A program made the position numbers and the translations under genes. Source: Gibbula magus (Eukaryota > Mollusca > Gastropoda > Trochida > Trochidae). From it: a DNA stretch of 64,000 nucleotides. The notes under the pieces were generated by a model. That model was not told the origin of the DNA. It ran no database searches and saw only the letters and a program-made list of their open reading frames with translations. Numbering within the stretch: the first letter of the stretch is position 1; each line of letters begins with the position of its first letter. The DNA lies in NCBI GenBank assembly GCA_936450465.1, contig OW388302.1:60672328-60736327 (forward strand), given 5' to 3'. Below, piece after piece: positions 23,700 through 35,534 of this stretch.

Positions 23700-24030
23700 G
23701 ATTGCTGGTGGGTAGCAAGAGGCTCACTGGATTGGTAGCTAGTGGCTTGCCACTGATGGGTAGCACGTGACACACGGGTGTGATAGCTAGTGGCTTGCCA
23801 CTGATGGGTAGCAAGTGACTCACAGGTGTGATAGCTAGTTGCTTGCCACTGATGGGTAGCAAGTGACTTACGGTTGTGATAGCTAGTTGCTTGCCACTGA
23901 TGGGTAGCAAGTGACTCACGGGTGTGATAGCTAGTTGCCTGCCACTGATGGGTAGCAAGTGGCCCACGGGTGTGATAGCTAGTTACTTACCACTGATGGG
24001 TAGCAAGTGGCCCACGGGTGTGATAGATAT
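23700..24030. repeat. 48-bp tandem array (about 7 units)
   Basis: The unit is gatagctagtggcttgccac + tgatgggtagcaagtgactc + acgggtgt, fairly uniform. It lies between the 62-bp array and the 3' flank of a minus-strand ankyrin exon. Confidence 0.9.
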
Positions 24031-24392
24031 TGGGATCGCTACATCTTAACCGGAGGCGCCAGTGAAGGTTTGACAACGTGGACACTTTTAGCTCTGTTGA
24101 CTAAGGAAGATTTGAATTCTTTTAGGTCTGTTTTCAACGTCACACTGTCAAAAATAATTCGAAACTTTTTTTAATTTATGTGACAACCATACATTGTTTC
24201 GGGTCTGAAGGAAATAAATCTGCAAATCTGATTTTAAATTAAAACTCAACTGTTTGTAACAAAACATAACCAGGAATTGAAACATAATTGGTTAGACTTG
24301 AACTGAAAGCTGCTGCTAATTAAATTTCATGTTTAAGTTTAAGAATCAAACATCCAAGCATTGAAACATTACTTGACAGTTATGCTATGTAC
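24031..24392. other. 3' flank of minus-strand ankyrin exon
   Basis: AT-rich and non-coding. No clear signal beyond the 3' flank. Confidence 0.4.
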
Positions 24393-25246
24393 CTAAGCTT
24401 CATGTCTCATTCTTGACTTCAGATATAAAACAATATCATCACATAACTCTTTTTCGGCCACACGTAGTGGCGTGTCGCCATTATTGTCTTTCTCCCGCTC
24501 AAAGCCATTCAGTTCATCAAAAGAGACAAGGAATTCGACCATTTCCAAATCATCCTCATTGCAGGCGATATGAAGCACTGTTCGGCCGTCATCATCTGTT
24601 GTTGTCAGACTAGCATTGTGTTGTTTATACAGAAGATCAACAATTGCCACGTTGCCCTCAACTACAGCAACCATGAGAGGGGTTCTACCGTGCTTACCTC
24701 TACACTCTATGTCAAGGACATTGAATGAGAGGACATACTTGACGGTGTCAATCGAGCCACTTTCACAAGCCTCGTGCAGAACGCTAGTGTTACTATAATT
24801 TAATAGTTTAATGTCAGCTCCTCTGCCGATCAGCAACTTTAGGGCTTGAATATGGCCATTATTTGCAGCACACATCAACAGAGTTACCCCAAACTCTCCT
24901 CTGCAGTCTATGTTAATCTTATCATCATCTAGCAATGTCTTGATAATGTACAGGTTACCACCATAACATGCATAGTGAATCACATTATCATTATACTTAT
25001 CGACAGGTGACAAATCACAGTTTTGCTGCATAAGCAATTTAAAGATGTCCTCATGTGTTTGCAGGGAGGCAGTCATAATAGCTGTCCCATTGTCATCTTC
25101 ATATCGACAATTGACATCCACCAAACGTTCGAACAGAAGTCTCTTCACCTCGGACAAATTCCCATGATTACATGCTTCATACATCTCGTTTACATCATCA
25201 GGAAGACATTGGGTTGCAGTCACTATGTCTCTGGAAGTCATCTCAT
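24393..25246 (-). CDS. Ankyrin-repeat protein, terminal exon
   Basis: The exon begins after an acceptor (ttactccacag|AT) in phase 1 and runs 854 bases to the stop. It starts DEMTSRDIVTATQCLPDDVN, then about eight ankyrin repeats (for example TLLMCAANNGHIQALKLL, RGADIKLL, TPLMVAVVEGNVAIV) and the family C-terminus FDELNGFEREKDNNGDTPLR...VLYLKSRM. The frame is intact. Its phase fits the signal-peptide/PAN-like exon at 35928-36222 on the same strand; joined, the protein would be 382 residues. That join crosses a 10.7-kb intron full of repeats and is an inference. An unseen exon in between, of symmetric phase, cannot be excluded. Confidence 0.85.
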
Positions 25247-25309
25247 CTGTGGAGTAAATTTTAAATATTGAACGACTACAAGACTATAGAACTATATCAT
25301 CAGATTTGT

Positions 25310-25690
25310 GAATCGTTAGGCATACAAGAACTTTACTGTTTGGTGTTTTGTGATGTGTCAAAAGCTTTCGATCGAGTTTGACATAGAGGTTTGCTTTAAG
25401 ACTTGTATACACGGGCAGTTAATGGGATGGTTAACAATTTATATAAGTTAATCGCAGTCAGTGTTTTGTTGAATATTGATCAATTTCTAAACCAAGATAA
25501 CCCCGAGTTGGCATCCCGCAAGGGTCAGTTCTGGGCCCATTCTAATTATTGTGTACATGATAAATGATCTGGCAGATGAGTGTCTTAGACGTCTTTTTGT
25601 TGATGAATCGTCGCTTGGTTGCTCTCAGTGAACAATAGTAAAATAGAAATGAAGCTGAATCCTAATTTATGCAAGCTTAACATGTGCGGT
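25310..25690 (+). pseudogene. Degenerate reverse transcriptase fragment
   Basis: In shifting plus frames I read FCDVSKAFDRV (motif A), VPQGSVLGP-like GIPQGSVLGPF...INDLADE (motif B) and LFVDESSLG in place of the usual LFADDTSL (motif C). The order is that of a Jockey/CR1-type RT. Frameshifts and stops are many. Confidence 0.7.
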
Positions 25691-25699
25691 AAAAAGTGA

Positions 25700-26411
25700 T
25701 TACTCAGATATACAGAAAGTATATATAGAAAGACAAAACCGGAGCTGTTCTATTTTCGCTTCAAACCAATACAGACAATGTACATATTCAATACAGCAAA
25801 CAGAGAGAAAAATTCATGTCATCGTGAGAGAGCATACTTCATGCAGCATGTTGTTGTGGAAGTGTAGACCTGTCATTGTTAAATGATAAATGTATTTCAA
25901 CTAGTTCAATCATTTATTCACGAGACCAAACGATTTGTGTAATGCATTTATACTTATATATCATATCTTTTCATGTTAATTTTCTTCTTGCAATTTTGTC
26001 TTGTTCAGCACCTGTCATCTTTTTTTCTTACGAATACTGTACATACCACGGATAGGGTATCCTAAGTTGGATAACTTGTTCCCAGTCCCTTTTATTACGA
26101 ATAAAATGTTTAAATTAAACTAACGACTACTGATTTCCAACTTATAATGGTAATGATATTAAAGTTTGTTTACACACACCTCGTTAAAAGCAGCTTAACA
26201 CGAGATCACCACTTTGAAAGCTGAGCATATGTGGGACTCTTTGGAAGAAGAACGATGGATAATCAGTTCAATAACATTATTTTGGTGACAACATACCCTA
26301 GTATAATTGCAACTTCATTTTCTTAAAATGTCAATATGAATAAACTGTTTTTGAAGACATTTGTTATAGAATATCCTAGTTTTATGTCATGAGTGTTTAA
26401 TCCAGCCATTT
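25700..26411. other. Non-coding intron stretch
   Basis: AT-rich. No feature is recognised. Confidence 0.4.
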
Positions 26412-26880
26412 TAATAAAGGCGCTGTTGCATGTTTTTGGCATATCATATTTTTTTAATTTGCCATTCACTATTTTTGTTTATACAATAAGTTGTTACGTT
26501 AGTGTGTAAAACATCTCATTACATGACCCAATTAGTCATATTCATAGAAAACGGTTATCCGGTTATCCGTATCGGAATACAATGGTGCGAGGTCCAACAC
26601 GACAATCTTGGCCATTCCATCCTTGAACCATATTCAAAATTCTACTCAGAGTGGTTAGGTATCGCTACATCAGTCAGATAGCTTGAAATATTTTCGGGTT
26701 GCCATTTTAATGTGAACACCTGAAAATTGGAAATGGACTCGCATGGTTTAACTGAACCATGTACATTCTTTTTGGTACTCTTTTTTTATTGATTGAGGAG
26801 TATCATTTAGCGATTTTGTTACACTTATTTACCTTTCCTTGAGATCAATTTATTTCAGTAAGAACGATGTGCTGCAGCGA
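26412..26880. mobile_element. TTAA-family MITE copy
   Basis: The left end aaaggcgctgttgcatgttt and right end acgatgtgctgcagcg are degenerate versions of the AGGCGCTGTAGCACG inverted repeat. Interior phrases (acatctcattacatgaccca, ctgaaccatgtacatt) match the 10135-11210 copy in reverse orientation. Confidence 0.55.
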
Positions 26881-26934
26881 CTATGACATTGTCACAGCAT
26901 CACATTTTAGGTATAAATGTAGGGTTGCAACATA

Positions 26935-27300
26935 TAGAATACTAAACGATTTCCCGTTTGATAACATGTTTATTAAACGAGTGAATGGTTTGGCATTTTA
27001 ACGAGCAAAAGCGAGTTAAATACCGGTGGCATTCACAAGTTTCATAAAACATGTTATCAAACGGGACCGAGTTTAGTATTTTATTTATTACTCAAAGTTG
27101 TAAATAGCGCTGAATTGCAAGAAAATCTTTTTTAGCGACGCTCACTTGCAAATAGATCACCCGCTATTGCAGTCGCGCGGCTAACATTGTGACGTCAACT
27201 AAAAACGAATACGACGTCACGCGCCAATTATGACTCATTGTAACTAATGAGTGATCTCACCACGGTAGAGTAATAAATTAATTTTACTATGTATATTATT
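26935..27300. mobile_element. Palindromic non-autonomous element, copy 2
   Basis: An imperfect hairpin (tttcccgtttgataacatgt...acatgttatcaaacggga, 26948-27066) has an inner acgagcaaaagcgagtt. It is followed by gctaacattgtgacgtcaac, tacgacgtcac and ggtagagtaataaa. The layout matches copies at 5033 and 56605. Confidence 0.6.
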
Positions 27301-27399
27301 GAGATATGACCTTATAAAAACAATTTCTCTGTAAACAACAAAAGCATCATATGTCCACTCTTCAAATCCGACAGCAAAGAAAATAGGTAACTCCTTAAT

Positions 27400-28480
27400 A
27401 AACCCCAACGTTTTTCGAGCATTGATAAATACAAAACTTAAAAACTGGTGCGATAAAGAACAGACCACCAATGAAAGCCAATTCAGCTATGACTATTCGA
27501 CTGTGAACATATTTGTATAAGTTGTAGATATAAAAATTTCGAATTCTTTAATCATGATATTTTGCTTGAGAAGCTGCGAAGTGACGGACCGAGAGGAAAC
27601 ATACATACAGATGTACATTGTCATACATTTAAGTGCGTGTGTAAAAATTGGAACATGGGTACTAGGCAGGGATGTGTGCTGAGTCCCAAACTCTTTATAA
27701 CTTCTATTTCAATTTCCACGCACCCGTTTCGAGGTAGGTTTGGGTTGGTTGAATTCAATATGCAGACGACACGAATTTCACGCTTGATGGCTCGGAAACA
27801 AGTTTATCGGAACTGATTGATATTCTCAGAAAATTTGCTGCATGCTCAGGTCTAAATATAAATTATGATAAAGCATGATGATATGGATAGGATCTAAAAA
27901 GAATAGTATTGAAAAACTTTGTCCACAAATTCCATTACGCTGGTCAAAAGAGCCCTTTAAAATACTTGGCATCATCTTCAACCTCAATCTGCTTAAAACG
28001 ACAGAAATTTTGAAAAACAAACAATTTGAAAAAGCTAGAAAATTGTTATATTCATGGTCTACAAGAAAACTCACTCTTGGAAGAAAGGTGACGATTATCA
28101 AATCTCAAATACTCCCGCTTTTTACACATTTATTCACCTCCCTTCCAGGCCCCGATGACGCGTTTTTAAAACGATTAGATACTTTGATTTACAAATTTAT
28201 CTGGTCGGGTAAACAAGACAAAATAAAGCGAAAAATGCTCATTAAAGAACCTGGAACCTCATTTTGTATTCTAGTTTAATCAATGCATTCATACAGACAA
28301 TACTTTCAACTGTAAGTACTGAAAATTTGGTGTTGATGGGTCCTCTCATTAACGGGATATTAATGTTCAAAGTGTGTAAATATTGGACTGCTGAAGATTT
28401 CAACCGCGAGAAGAACCTAAAACGGGTGCGCGGGACTAGTTCTACTGCGCATGCCCGAAGTAGGCTAGTGACGTCATAGT
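27400..28480 (+). pseudogene. L1-like reverse transcriptase remnant
   Basis: At 27655 the frame reads NMGTRQGCVLSPKLF, the RT motif-B region (GxRQGCxLSPxLF). At 27890-28250 it reads WIGSKKNS...RWSKEPFKILGIIF...RKLLYSWSTRKLTLGRKVTI...LDTLIYKFIWSGKQDKIKR. This is the typical L1 sequence after motif C (lGi.f......w..R.Ltl.GK..iik......fiW). Frames are interrupted by stops and shifts, and motif C itself is unclear. It lies in the putative long intron of the minus-strand ankyrin gene. Confidence 0.8.
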
Positions 28481-30600
28481 CAGAATAGAACTATGGATAA
28501 TAGTGATATTATGTGTTGTAATGGGTGACATTTCTCTATGTATTCATTGCGAAGGAGCAATTCCTTCTACAGTCGTTTCCTCAAGTTAAAGACAATGTTT
28601 GGATATTCCTCCCGGAGGAGAACAGTTTTGGAAACATACTTTGTAAATAATATAAAACCCCGAAATAACGACAATAACAGGCCGGACTGCAGTGCTAGAT
28701 CATCGAGGTTTCCATCAACAACATCATAATTTCTACAGTCGACGTCCAGAGTTTTTCATAAATGTCGAGTAACATATTGTCATGTTTCGTTTTACATATG
28801 ACACTTATATGTATTTGCTACAAGAGCTCATCCACTAGGAAACTCGAAGAATTCTAGTCAAGGGAGCAAATTCCCGTTAACCCGTTAAACGCTAAATTTT
28901 GGATCGGGTTGCGGAAATAGAATTTAAGATATTTTTCAATTAGGACTTCCAATCTTAAGATTGAATCGGGTGCATTCATTATTAATTTGATATGAAGTTT
29001 AGTAATAAAAATATTTCTGTAGATATAACGATTCAATTTGATGTCCATTTATTTGACTTATTGACCTCGATTCATCTGTTATCCTCACGGAGCTGATTAA
29101 TGTATCGTATGTTTGGCCACAAAGCTGATTTGAGGATAAAATATTAGGCTTAATAAAGTGTGTGAAATTTTATTTCAAAATAAAATAATTGCCCTTCAAG
29201 ACCAAAATAATTAATGTTTGACAGTCGTTGGATTTTATATAATACAAAGTCACAAGGTGTTCTTCTATGTCCACTTTTAAATAATACTTAGTACGTACAT
29301 TATAGTTAAATATAGATATTTGGAATATATGTATTTCTTGTGTTCTGAGGAAAACCGTCATTTAAGACAGTTATTTTAAACATTTTAAATGTATTCTGAC
29401 ACGCTTCTTACATCAATCAACTTGTGTGGTTTTAATAATCATACTTTTTATTCAGTCGATTCGAGGAAACATGAAATAAACAAAGTAATATTGTGTTTAG
29501 ACGGCGTAGACTTTGAGACTATTATGTTGTTTTAGCAATACACTCGAGATGGGGTCTAATTGGTGTTTATTCAATGCTGGTTGTTAGTTGTCATGTGTCT
29601 CAGTGTCTCAGATGTGGTCACATTTTCCTTCTGTCACATTCAGTACACCCCGGTGCCCAATGTAGGTTCAGTTTTTGGAGCATGCATGGATTTTGTAAAG
29701 GACATTAACACAGGGATTATTCGTTTATTTTGAACAGGTACGTTATTTTGAACCGTTATGTGTCAAAAGTAAGTATACCATGACATTTTAAAGTCCTTGT
29801 GTTTGATTGGTTTATTTTATGGTCGAACGGAGGTTCGAACACGATTTTTGTGAACCGCGATTTACCGCACTTGGATACATGGATTCTAGATTCTAGGCCA
29901 AGCTAAGTCATTGAAATAAACATGCGTAAATCAGTTATCTTCACTTTACGGTTTCCATCATGTGTTCCTTCTACGCAATTTAATCTGTGTATCTGTTTTG
30001 GAAAGTTATTCTCATTTGGACCAATGTTTTAAACAGTGAAACTACAGATAAGCCGTGAACGAACCGGTTTCGGTTCGGATACAATGACGTCATAAGCTCA
30101 ATCAGTTATGACGTCACAGGAATGGTCGCGTCAATTTGACTAGTGGTGGAGGAAAGCTTTCAAGGCGGAGAAACGTTAAGATTTACAAACTTGTATCTTC
30201 TATTTGATTAAAATCTATGTTATCACTTAATTTTATCATATTTTAATAAGAATGAATTGTTAATTTTTCACTAGTTTGTATATTTCTACCATATCAAAAA
30301 CAACGGAAATGTGATGCGTCATACCTGAATAAAAATGGGTTCAACCGATTACCGCATCACTCAGTTCACTTCCACAGTGTCAAAGAAACACGTTTAAAAT
30401 ACGCTGATAACTCGTCATGGTAGAATGGACGCGTTCGGCTCCGAATGATAAAAATCGGTATCGAATCTACGTTAGACTCACAAAAAGTTAAAAACACAGT
30501 AGGTTTATCTCCTAATTATCATTGGAATATACACTTCTTGCTCCAATTTCAATATCGGTTATCAATTATGTTTGCATCTTGAAATGAACAACTTACAATA
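28481..30600. other. Non-coding AT-rich stretch
   Basis: No exon or element is clear. Paired TGACGTCA-type palindromes occur at 30084 and 30109 (acaatgacgtcataag / ttatgacgtcacagg). Confidence 0.4.
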
Positions 30601-30709
30601 TGCTGTCTATATCATTCTAGTTCATCCACAAAAATCAGAGAACTCGTACCCAAATCCGCTGGAGAACTCGTACCCACTTTTTATTTTTGGTATTAGATGT
30701 ATTAATACT

Positions 30710-30894
30710 AAGAACATGAAGATTTTCTGGATAACAACTTCTTTAATGTGAAAATACACGACGTTTCGGAGTACATACTCACTCCTTCATCAGGTGGAAT
30801 GTAAGGGAATATGATGAAGGAGTGAGTATGTACTCCGAAACGTCGTGTATTTTCACATTAAAGAAGTTGTTATCCAGAAAATCTTCATGTTCTT
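30710..30894. repeat. Perfect 83-bp inverted repeat
   Basis: The arms 30710-30792 and 30812-30894 are exact reverse complements by inspection, with a ~20-base spacer (ggtggaatgtaagggaat). Each arm carries the hammerhead-like segment annotated separately. Exact arms imply recent formation or gene conversion. Confidence 0.9.
30755..30800 (-). ncRNA. Hammerhead-ribozyme-like motif (minimal type I)
   Basis: On the minus strand the order is ATTCCAC, CTGATGA (30793-30787), a hairpin GGAGT...ACTCC (stem II, 5 pairs), GAAAC (30767-30763), GTC (cleavage triplet, 30762-30760), then GTGTA. CTGATGA and GAAA are the invariant core boxes. CAC/GTG gives a short stem I, and the C-G next to GTC gives a minimal stem III, the form known from Penelope-like retroelements and small metazoan retrozymes. 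The plus-strand copy in the other arm has ATGATGA, so core base C3 is lost and it is probably inactive. Activity is inferred, not shown. Confidence 0.65.
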
Positions 30895-31262
30895 ATGTAT
30901 ACCACTTCTAAATGCCCTTCAAAGACCTGTATTAATACTATAAATACAACTAATGTATTATATTATTATCAATCAAGAATAATGTATTTGTCTATAACTA
31001 CAATTAAAAACAATAACTTAATACGTAATAAGTAATAAACAACTCTGCAGTTTTCCTGACGGATTGTGTCTTTATATCAATAGCGGGGATATTTATCTCA
31101 AATCTTTATTTCTTAACCGATTTTGCTCAAATTTGGAACATGAGCTCACAATATCGACATAAACATTACATGAATGCAGCAATCTAGATTTTGAATTTTG
31201 AAAATATTGTCAAAACAGCGATTCGAACCCCTGTGAATTGGAGGCCATGTATGGGGTGACTA

Positions 31263-31340
31263 GAGAATATCCACTTAACTAAAACAACAATACTGGTAAG
31301 TTATACCCTAACGATGTTGTTTTAGTTAAGTGGATATTCT
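31263..31340. repeat. Perfect 27-bp inverted repeat
   Basis: The arms gagaatatccacttaactaa-aacaaca and the complement are exact, with a 24-base loop. The hairpin abuts the gcctacag-bearing nested element on its right. Confidence 0.8.
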
Positions 31341-31629
31341 CGGTTAGGTGTAATAACGCCTACAGTGACAATTGCCTACGGGGATTAATAGCTACAGTTT
31401 GAGTTGTGACAGCGGTACGCTTACCTGCACACAAGTGAACTGTTCCAATCAGTGTGCACTAATGCCTACAGTAGAAAAGTAATAACACAAGCTGAGGGAT
31501 TAGTGGAGCAAAGAGCAAAAAGCTTAAGAACAACTGTCATGAAACTGCTATATAAATTTAATTTACTGTGTAGGTAAAGCTTTCTCAGTTATTTCCATTA
31601 TCAATACATCCACCTTTAGCCAGACATTA

Positions 31630-32480
31630 GTGTCCAAAGTTAAAAAAAGTCATTAGTCAACGCAATTAATATTTCAAGAGTCAACATTTCGCAAAGATGA
31701 TTATTGAATAGGAGATTATATTTTGAAACGTCTTTTTTAAAAAATACTACATATCTATAATCTCAATATATATTTTAGGGGAAGGACACTTTTTAAAGTC
31801 AACATTATATATTTGAGTTAAATTTTCACTAAAGTCAATAAATATATTCAAAGTCATCAATTCACCAAATCAATATGTGATATGTCAACATTTTATTTAA
31901 ATTAAACTTTTACAAAAGTCAATAAATATTTTCAAAGTCGACATTTCACCAAATAAATACTTGATCATAGTAAACATTTCACTAGATTCAAATTTTTTTT
32001 TTCAAAGTCAACATTTTATTTTAGTTTAACTTTCACAAAAGTCGGTAAATATTTCCAAAGTCAACATTTCATCAAAGTCAATACTTTATCAAAGTTAATA
32101 TTTCACTTAATTCAAAATATCTTTTTCAAAACCAACATGTCACCAAAGTCAACATTTTATATAAGTTAAACTTTCACAAAAGTCAATAAATATATTCAAA
32201 GTCATCAATTCACTAAATCAATATGTGATATGTTAACATTTTATTTAAATTAAACTTTTACAAAAGTCAATAAATATTTTCAAAGTCGACATTTCACCAA
32301 ATAATTACTTGATCAAAGTCAACATTTCACTAAATTAAAAAAATCGTTTTCAAAGTCAACATTTTATTCAAGTTAAACTTTCACAAAAGTCAATAAATAT
32401 TTCCAAAGTCAACATTTCATCAAAGTCAATACCTGATCAAAGTCAATATTTCACTTAATGCAAAATATATTTTTCATTTT
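31630..32480. repeat. Degenerate AT-rich array of caaagtcaacattt units
   Basis: There are dozens of short units around (t)caaagtcaacatttcacc and tttcacaaaagtcaataaat. A larger ~350-base period is visible: 31855-32129 recurs at 32205-32475 with few changes. It is non-coding. Confidence 0.8.
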
Positions 32481-32679
32481 TACACTTCATACATTTTTGT
32501 TTTTACTGTAGGCATTAGTCAACAAAATAACGGGTCATTCCACTTTGATGAAAGGTTGAAGGATGTAAAAATCAGAACCACTGGTGCATAAACTTGTTTG
32601 TTTAAGACTGTAGGCGATCGTCCCTGTAGGCGTTAGTAGACTCCACCGTATTTTCTACTAGAAATTACACTTGACAACA

Positions 32680-32746
32680 TGGCAGACTGTGTAGTATGCA
32701 ACAAAGAAGTTAGAAAGAGACAACATATGTTTCATCAAATGTTTTA
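32680..32746 (+). pseudogene. Possible transposase zinc-finger relic
   Basis: A 22-codon frame starts at an ATG and reads MADCVVCNKEVRKRQHMFHQ before stopping. The CxxC...RxxRQH start resembles the N-terminal finger of some mollusc MULE-type transposases. That is a recollection and the fragment is short, so the call is tentative. Confidence 0.3.
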
Positions 32747-33040
32747 AATAAAGGATGACGATGCATGTACAATACGAAATACGAAAGTAATTTATATTAC
32801 GAAAGTATGTATCTATCTGTAGTATGAAACTATGGTTTTATATTGTGTTATTATGTTATGTTACGAACTATGAAATAAACATCATACAAAAACAATATTA
32901 TTGTCTTGCCTCTCCTATTTATCTATAAAAAAATAAGTGGGTACGAGTTCTCCGATTTTTTAGGGTACGAGTTATCCGTGGGTACGAATTCCCGGTGGGG
33001 ACGAGTTCGTTTTGGGTACGAGTTTTCTGCATTCCATTTA

Positions 33041-33740
33041 TCCAATGGATAATTGTTTAAATCAGTTGGTATTTTGAAATGAATAACTTGAAATGAAAAA
33101 AATCGTATGTGCAATTTGCCTTTACCCTGTTTCCATCATGCGGAATAAATTCGCTCCACTCCATTTCAATTTTGGAAATCGTAGAAGCCATTGCGGACTT
33201 GACACGACACAGTATTGACCTTGAAAAAGACACATGTAACTGCTAACATTATTATATATGTAAAGTATGTTGTATTATTTTCTTACAGTGCTCAATAAGA
33301 TGCAATGCAGATAAATTAAGTCTATCCGTAGTATTTGTTAGATGTCTCAATGCGAGATCGCGAACATCTAAATACATTTCCTCGGCATTATCTTAGATTG
33401 CCCTTAGATTAGCCTTCAAACACACGTGTTCGCAACAAGAAAAACTAATGAACTGATTGACGTTATGTGTCTCGACTTTGTTTAACTATTGACAGAACTT
33501 AGTAACTGTTGTGACAGACATAATCAGTGAAAATACGTGACCCCTTCGATTCAATAATGTAAACAACAACACTAGCGAGACGCTCGCTTGGGTTGCCCAT
33601 GTGCCTAAAGCGTGGCAAGGCGTGATTAGCTAATTTTAAACTATTTCTGATTTGATTTGAACAAAATTAAGTGGTAGTGTTATTTTCTTAACTGATGTCA
33701 TAATCATTTCTGCAAAACGTACCCCCTGGAGGTTCCCGGT
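33041..33740. other. Non-coding
   Basis: No gene or repeat array is recognised. Confidence 0.4.
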
Positions 33741-33799
33741 ACTTTAAAAACTGGTGCGATAAAGGACAGAGAAACGGAGAGTTGTATCACAACAGAACT

Positions 33800-34170
33800 G
33801 GCGGATATACATGATGTGCTTTCTGCCGATGATATGTCATCTATTCTACCGCATTACAACAAAAGATCATTTCTTTGCAAAATAGGTGTAAGTCAAGCGA
33901 CCTTTGTTCATTATGTGGTAAAGAAATGGAAACACTTGAGCTCTTTTTTGTAATAAAAAAAACCAACCAAACAAACAAACAAAAAAAATATGTGCTTTTT
34001 TCCGATGATATGTCATCTATTCTACCGCATTACAACAAAATATCACTGTTTTCGGGGAAGTCTTCCACAAAACTAGGTTTCAGCTTAATAATAACAAAAC
34101 AAAGATATTTAGTATTTAGAAACGGCGGGCCTGTAGAAATTATGAACATAGTATTTCAAAGGTACATAAA
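33800..34170 (+). pseudogene. L1-like ORF2 C-terminal fragments, locally duplicated
   Basis: The frame at 33880-33950 reads RCKSSDLCSLCGKEMETLEL, the CxxC...ET motif at the end of L1-like ORF2 proteins. The phrase gatgatatgtcatctattct + accgcattacaacaaaa occurs twice (33829 and 34003), so part of the fragment is duplicated. Frames are broken. Confidence 0.5.
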
Positions 34171-34369
34171 TTGAAACAATAAATCGTTGTAGCAATCTTA
34201 GCATTGTGAAGAAGAATGATAATGCCAAAATATGTTTTAAAAGATTTTCACGTGCCACTGAAAGTTTCCGTCTGAAAATGAAAAATGTAAACACTCCCGT
34301 AAATCCATGTAGCTACATAATTAACAAATGAAAGCTTCAGTTTAGGGAATATAGCAGCAAATATTATGG

Positions 34370-34890
34370 ATAATAAGACGAATGTGATGATATTTACCCG
34401 AATGTTTTGACAATGTATACTAAAGGGAGATTATATTTACCCGAATGTCTTTGCAATGTATACTAAAGTGTGATTATATTTACCCGAATGTCTTGACAAT
34501 GTATACTAAAGGGAGATTATATTTACCCGAATGTCTTTGCAATGTATACTAAAGTGTGATTATATTTACCCGAATGTCTTGACAATGTATACTAAAGTGT
34601 GATTATATTTACCCGAAAGTCTTGACAATGTATACTAAAGTGTAATTATATTTACCCGAATGTCTTGACAATGTATACTAAAGTGTGATTATATTTACCC
34701 GAATGTCTTGACAATGTATACTAAAGTGTGATTATGTTTACCCGAATGTCTTGACAATGTATACTTAAGTGAGATTATATTTACCCGAATGTCTTGGCAA
34801 TGTATACTAAAGTGTGATTATATTTACCCGAATGTCTTGGCAATGTATACTAAAGTGTGATTATATTTACCCGAAGGTCTTGACGATGTT
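34370..34890. repeat. 43-bp tandem array, distal block (about 12 units)
   Basis: The unit is gattatatttacccgaatgt + cttgacaatgtatactaaag + tgt. On the minus strand each unit holds GGGTAAATAT, a 5' splice-site-like motif. The block is separated from the proximal block by about 645 bases of foreign sequence. Confidence 0.9.
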
Positions 34891-35534
34891 GACTAAATGT
34901 GCCGATACCATGATACCGTATACAGGGAAATTTTCGTGGCTGGAACTTTTCGTGGTTTTTCGTGGGTAGGGCTCCTCGAAAATGTCCATACTAGGAACAT
35001 TTCCAAACAAATGTCAGTGAGAAAAACTTTTACCAATCATTTAACTGTCCATCAACCATTTCTAAGAAATAACACATTCGAGGAATGAAATACCACTCGC
35101 CTGTAACTGCTAGTGATTAAGCATGCATTCAGCAAATTGTTTTTACCAACGAGGTAAATAAATTTTCTTTATTTTCTATATCTTTGAAACCCCTCTGTAA
35201 GAAAACAATAAACGACATTTGTCAATCTGCTATTCTTATTTGAACATGTGTCGACAATAGTGTGTGGAGCTAATCTCGTGTCACAGTTACTTCATCCGGT
35301 CAGTAATAGACATTTCAAACTGTGCGTGTCAGATTATGGCTGGTAAGAGTGGATAGATGGGACAAACATATTAACTTACAAAAATATGTTGATACCCTCA
35401 ACCACAAAAATAAAAATCCTCGAAAATGAACATATTTAAAAACTGCTAAACCAAAAAATAAATAAATAAATCCACGAAAGGTCCTTGGGTCCTGAATCAG
35501 GAAATGTCCAACCTCGAAAATGTCCTAGTGGACA
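34891..35534. mobile_element. Insert dividing the 43-bp array
   Basis: The array unit stops at about 34890 and resumes at about 35535. The intervening sequence has no array units. Its ends share themes in inverse orientation (ctcgaaaatgtcc, ttcgtgg / ccacgaaa), suggesting a mobile insert. No ORF is supported. Confidence 0.45.

Larger units (their letters stand above)
30630..33040. mobile_element. Complex inverted-repeat (foldback-like) element with nested parts
   Basis: The left end has two copies of gaactcgtaccca (30650-30680). The right end carries several inverted copies (gggtacgagttctcc, gggtacgagttatcc, gggtacgagttttc; 32938-33030). Inside is a second inverted repeat with gcctacag motifs: left taacgcctacagtgacaatt (31349) and actaatgcctacagtaga (31458); right tactgtaggcattagtc (32508) and ctgtaggcgttagta (32622). 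Between them is a degenerate array of caaagtcaacatttcac units. No long ORF was found. A 22-codon frame at 32680-32746 may be a transposase relic. Confidence 0.55.
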
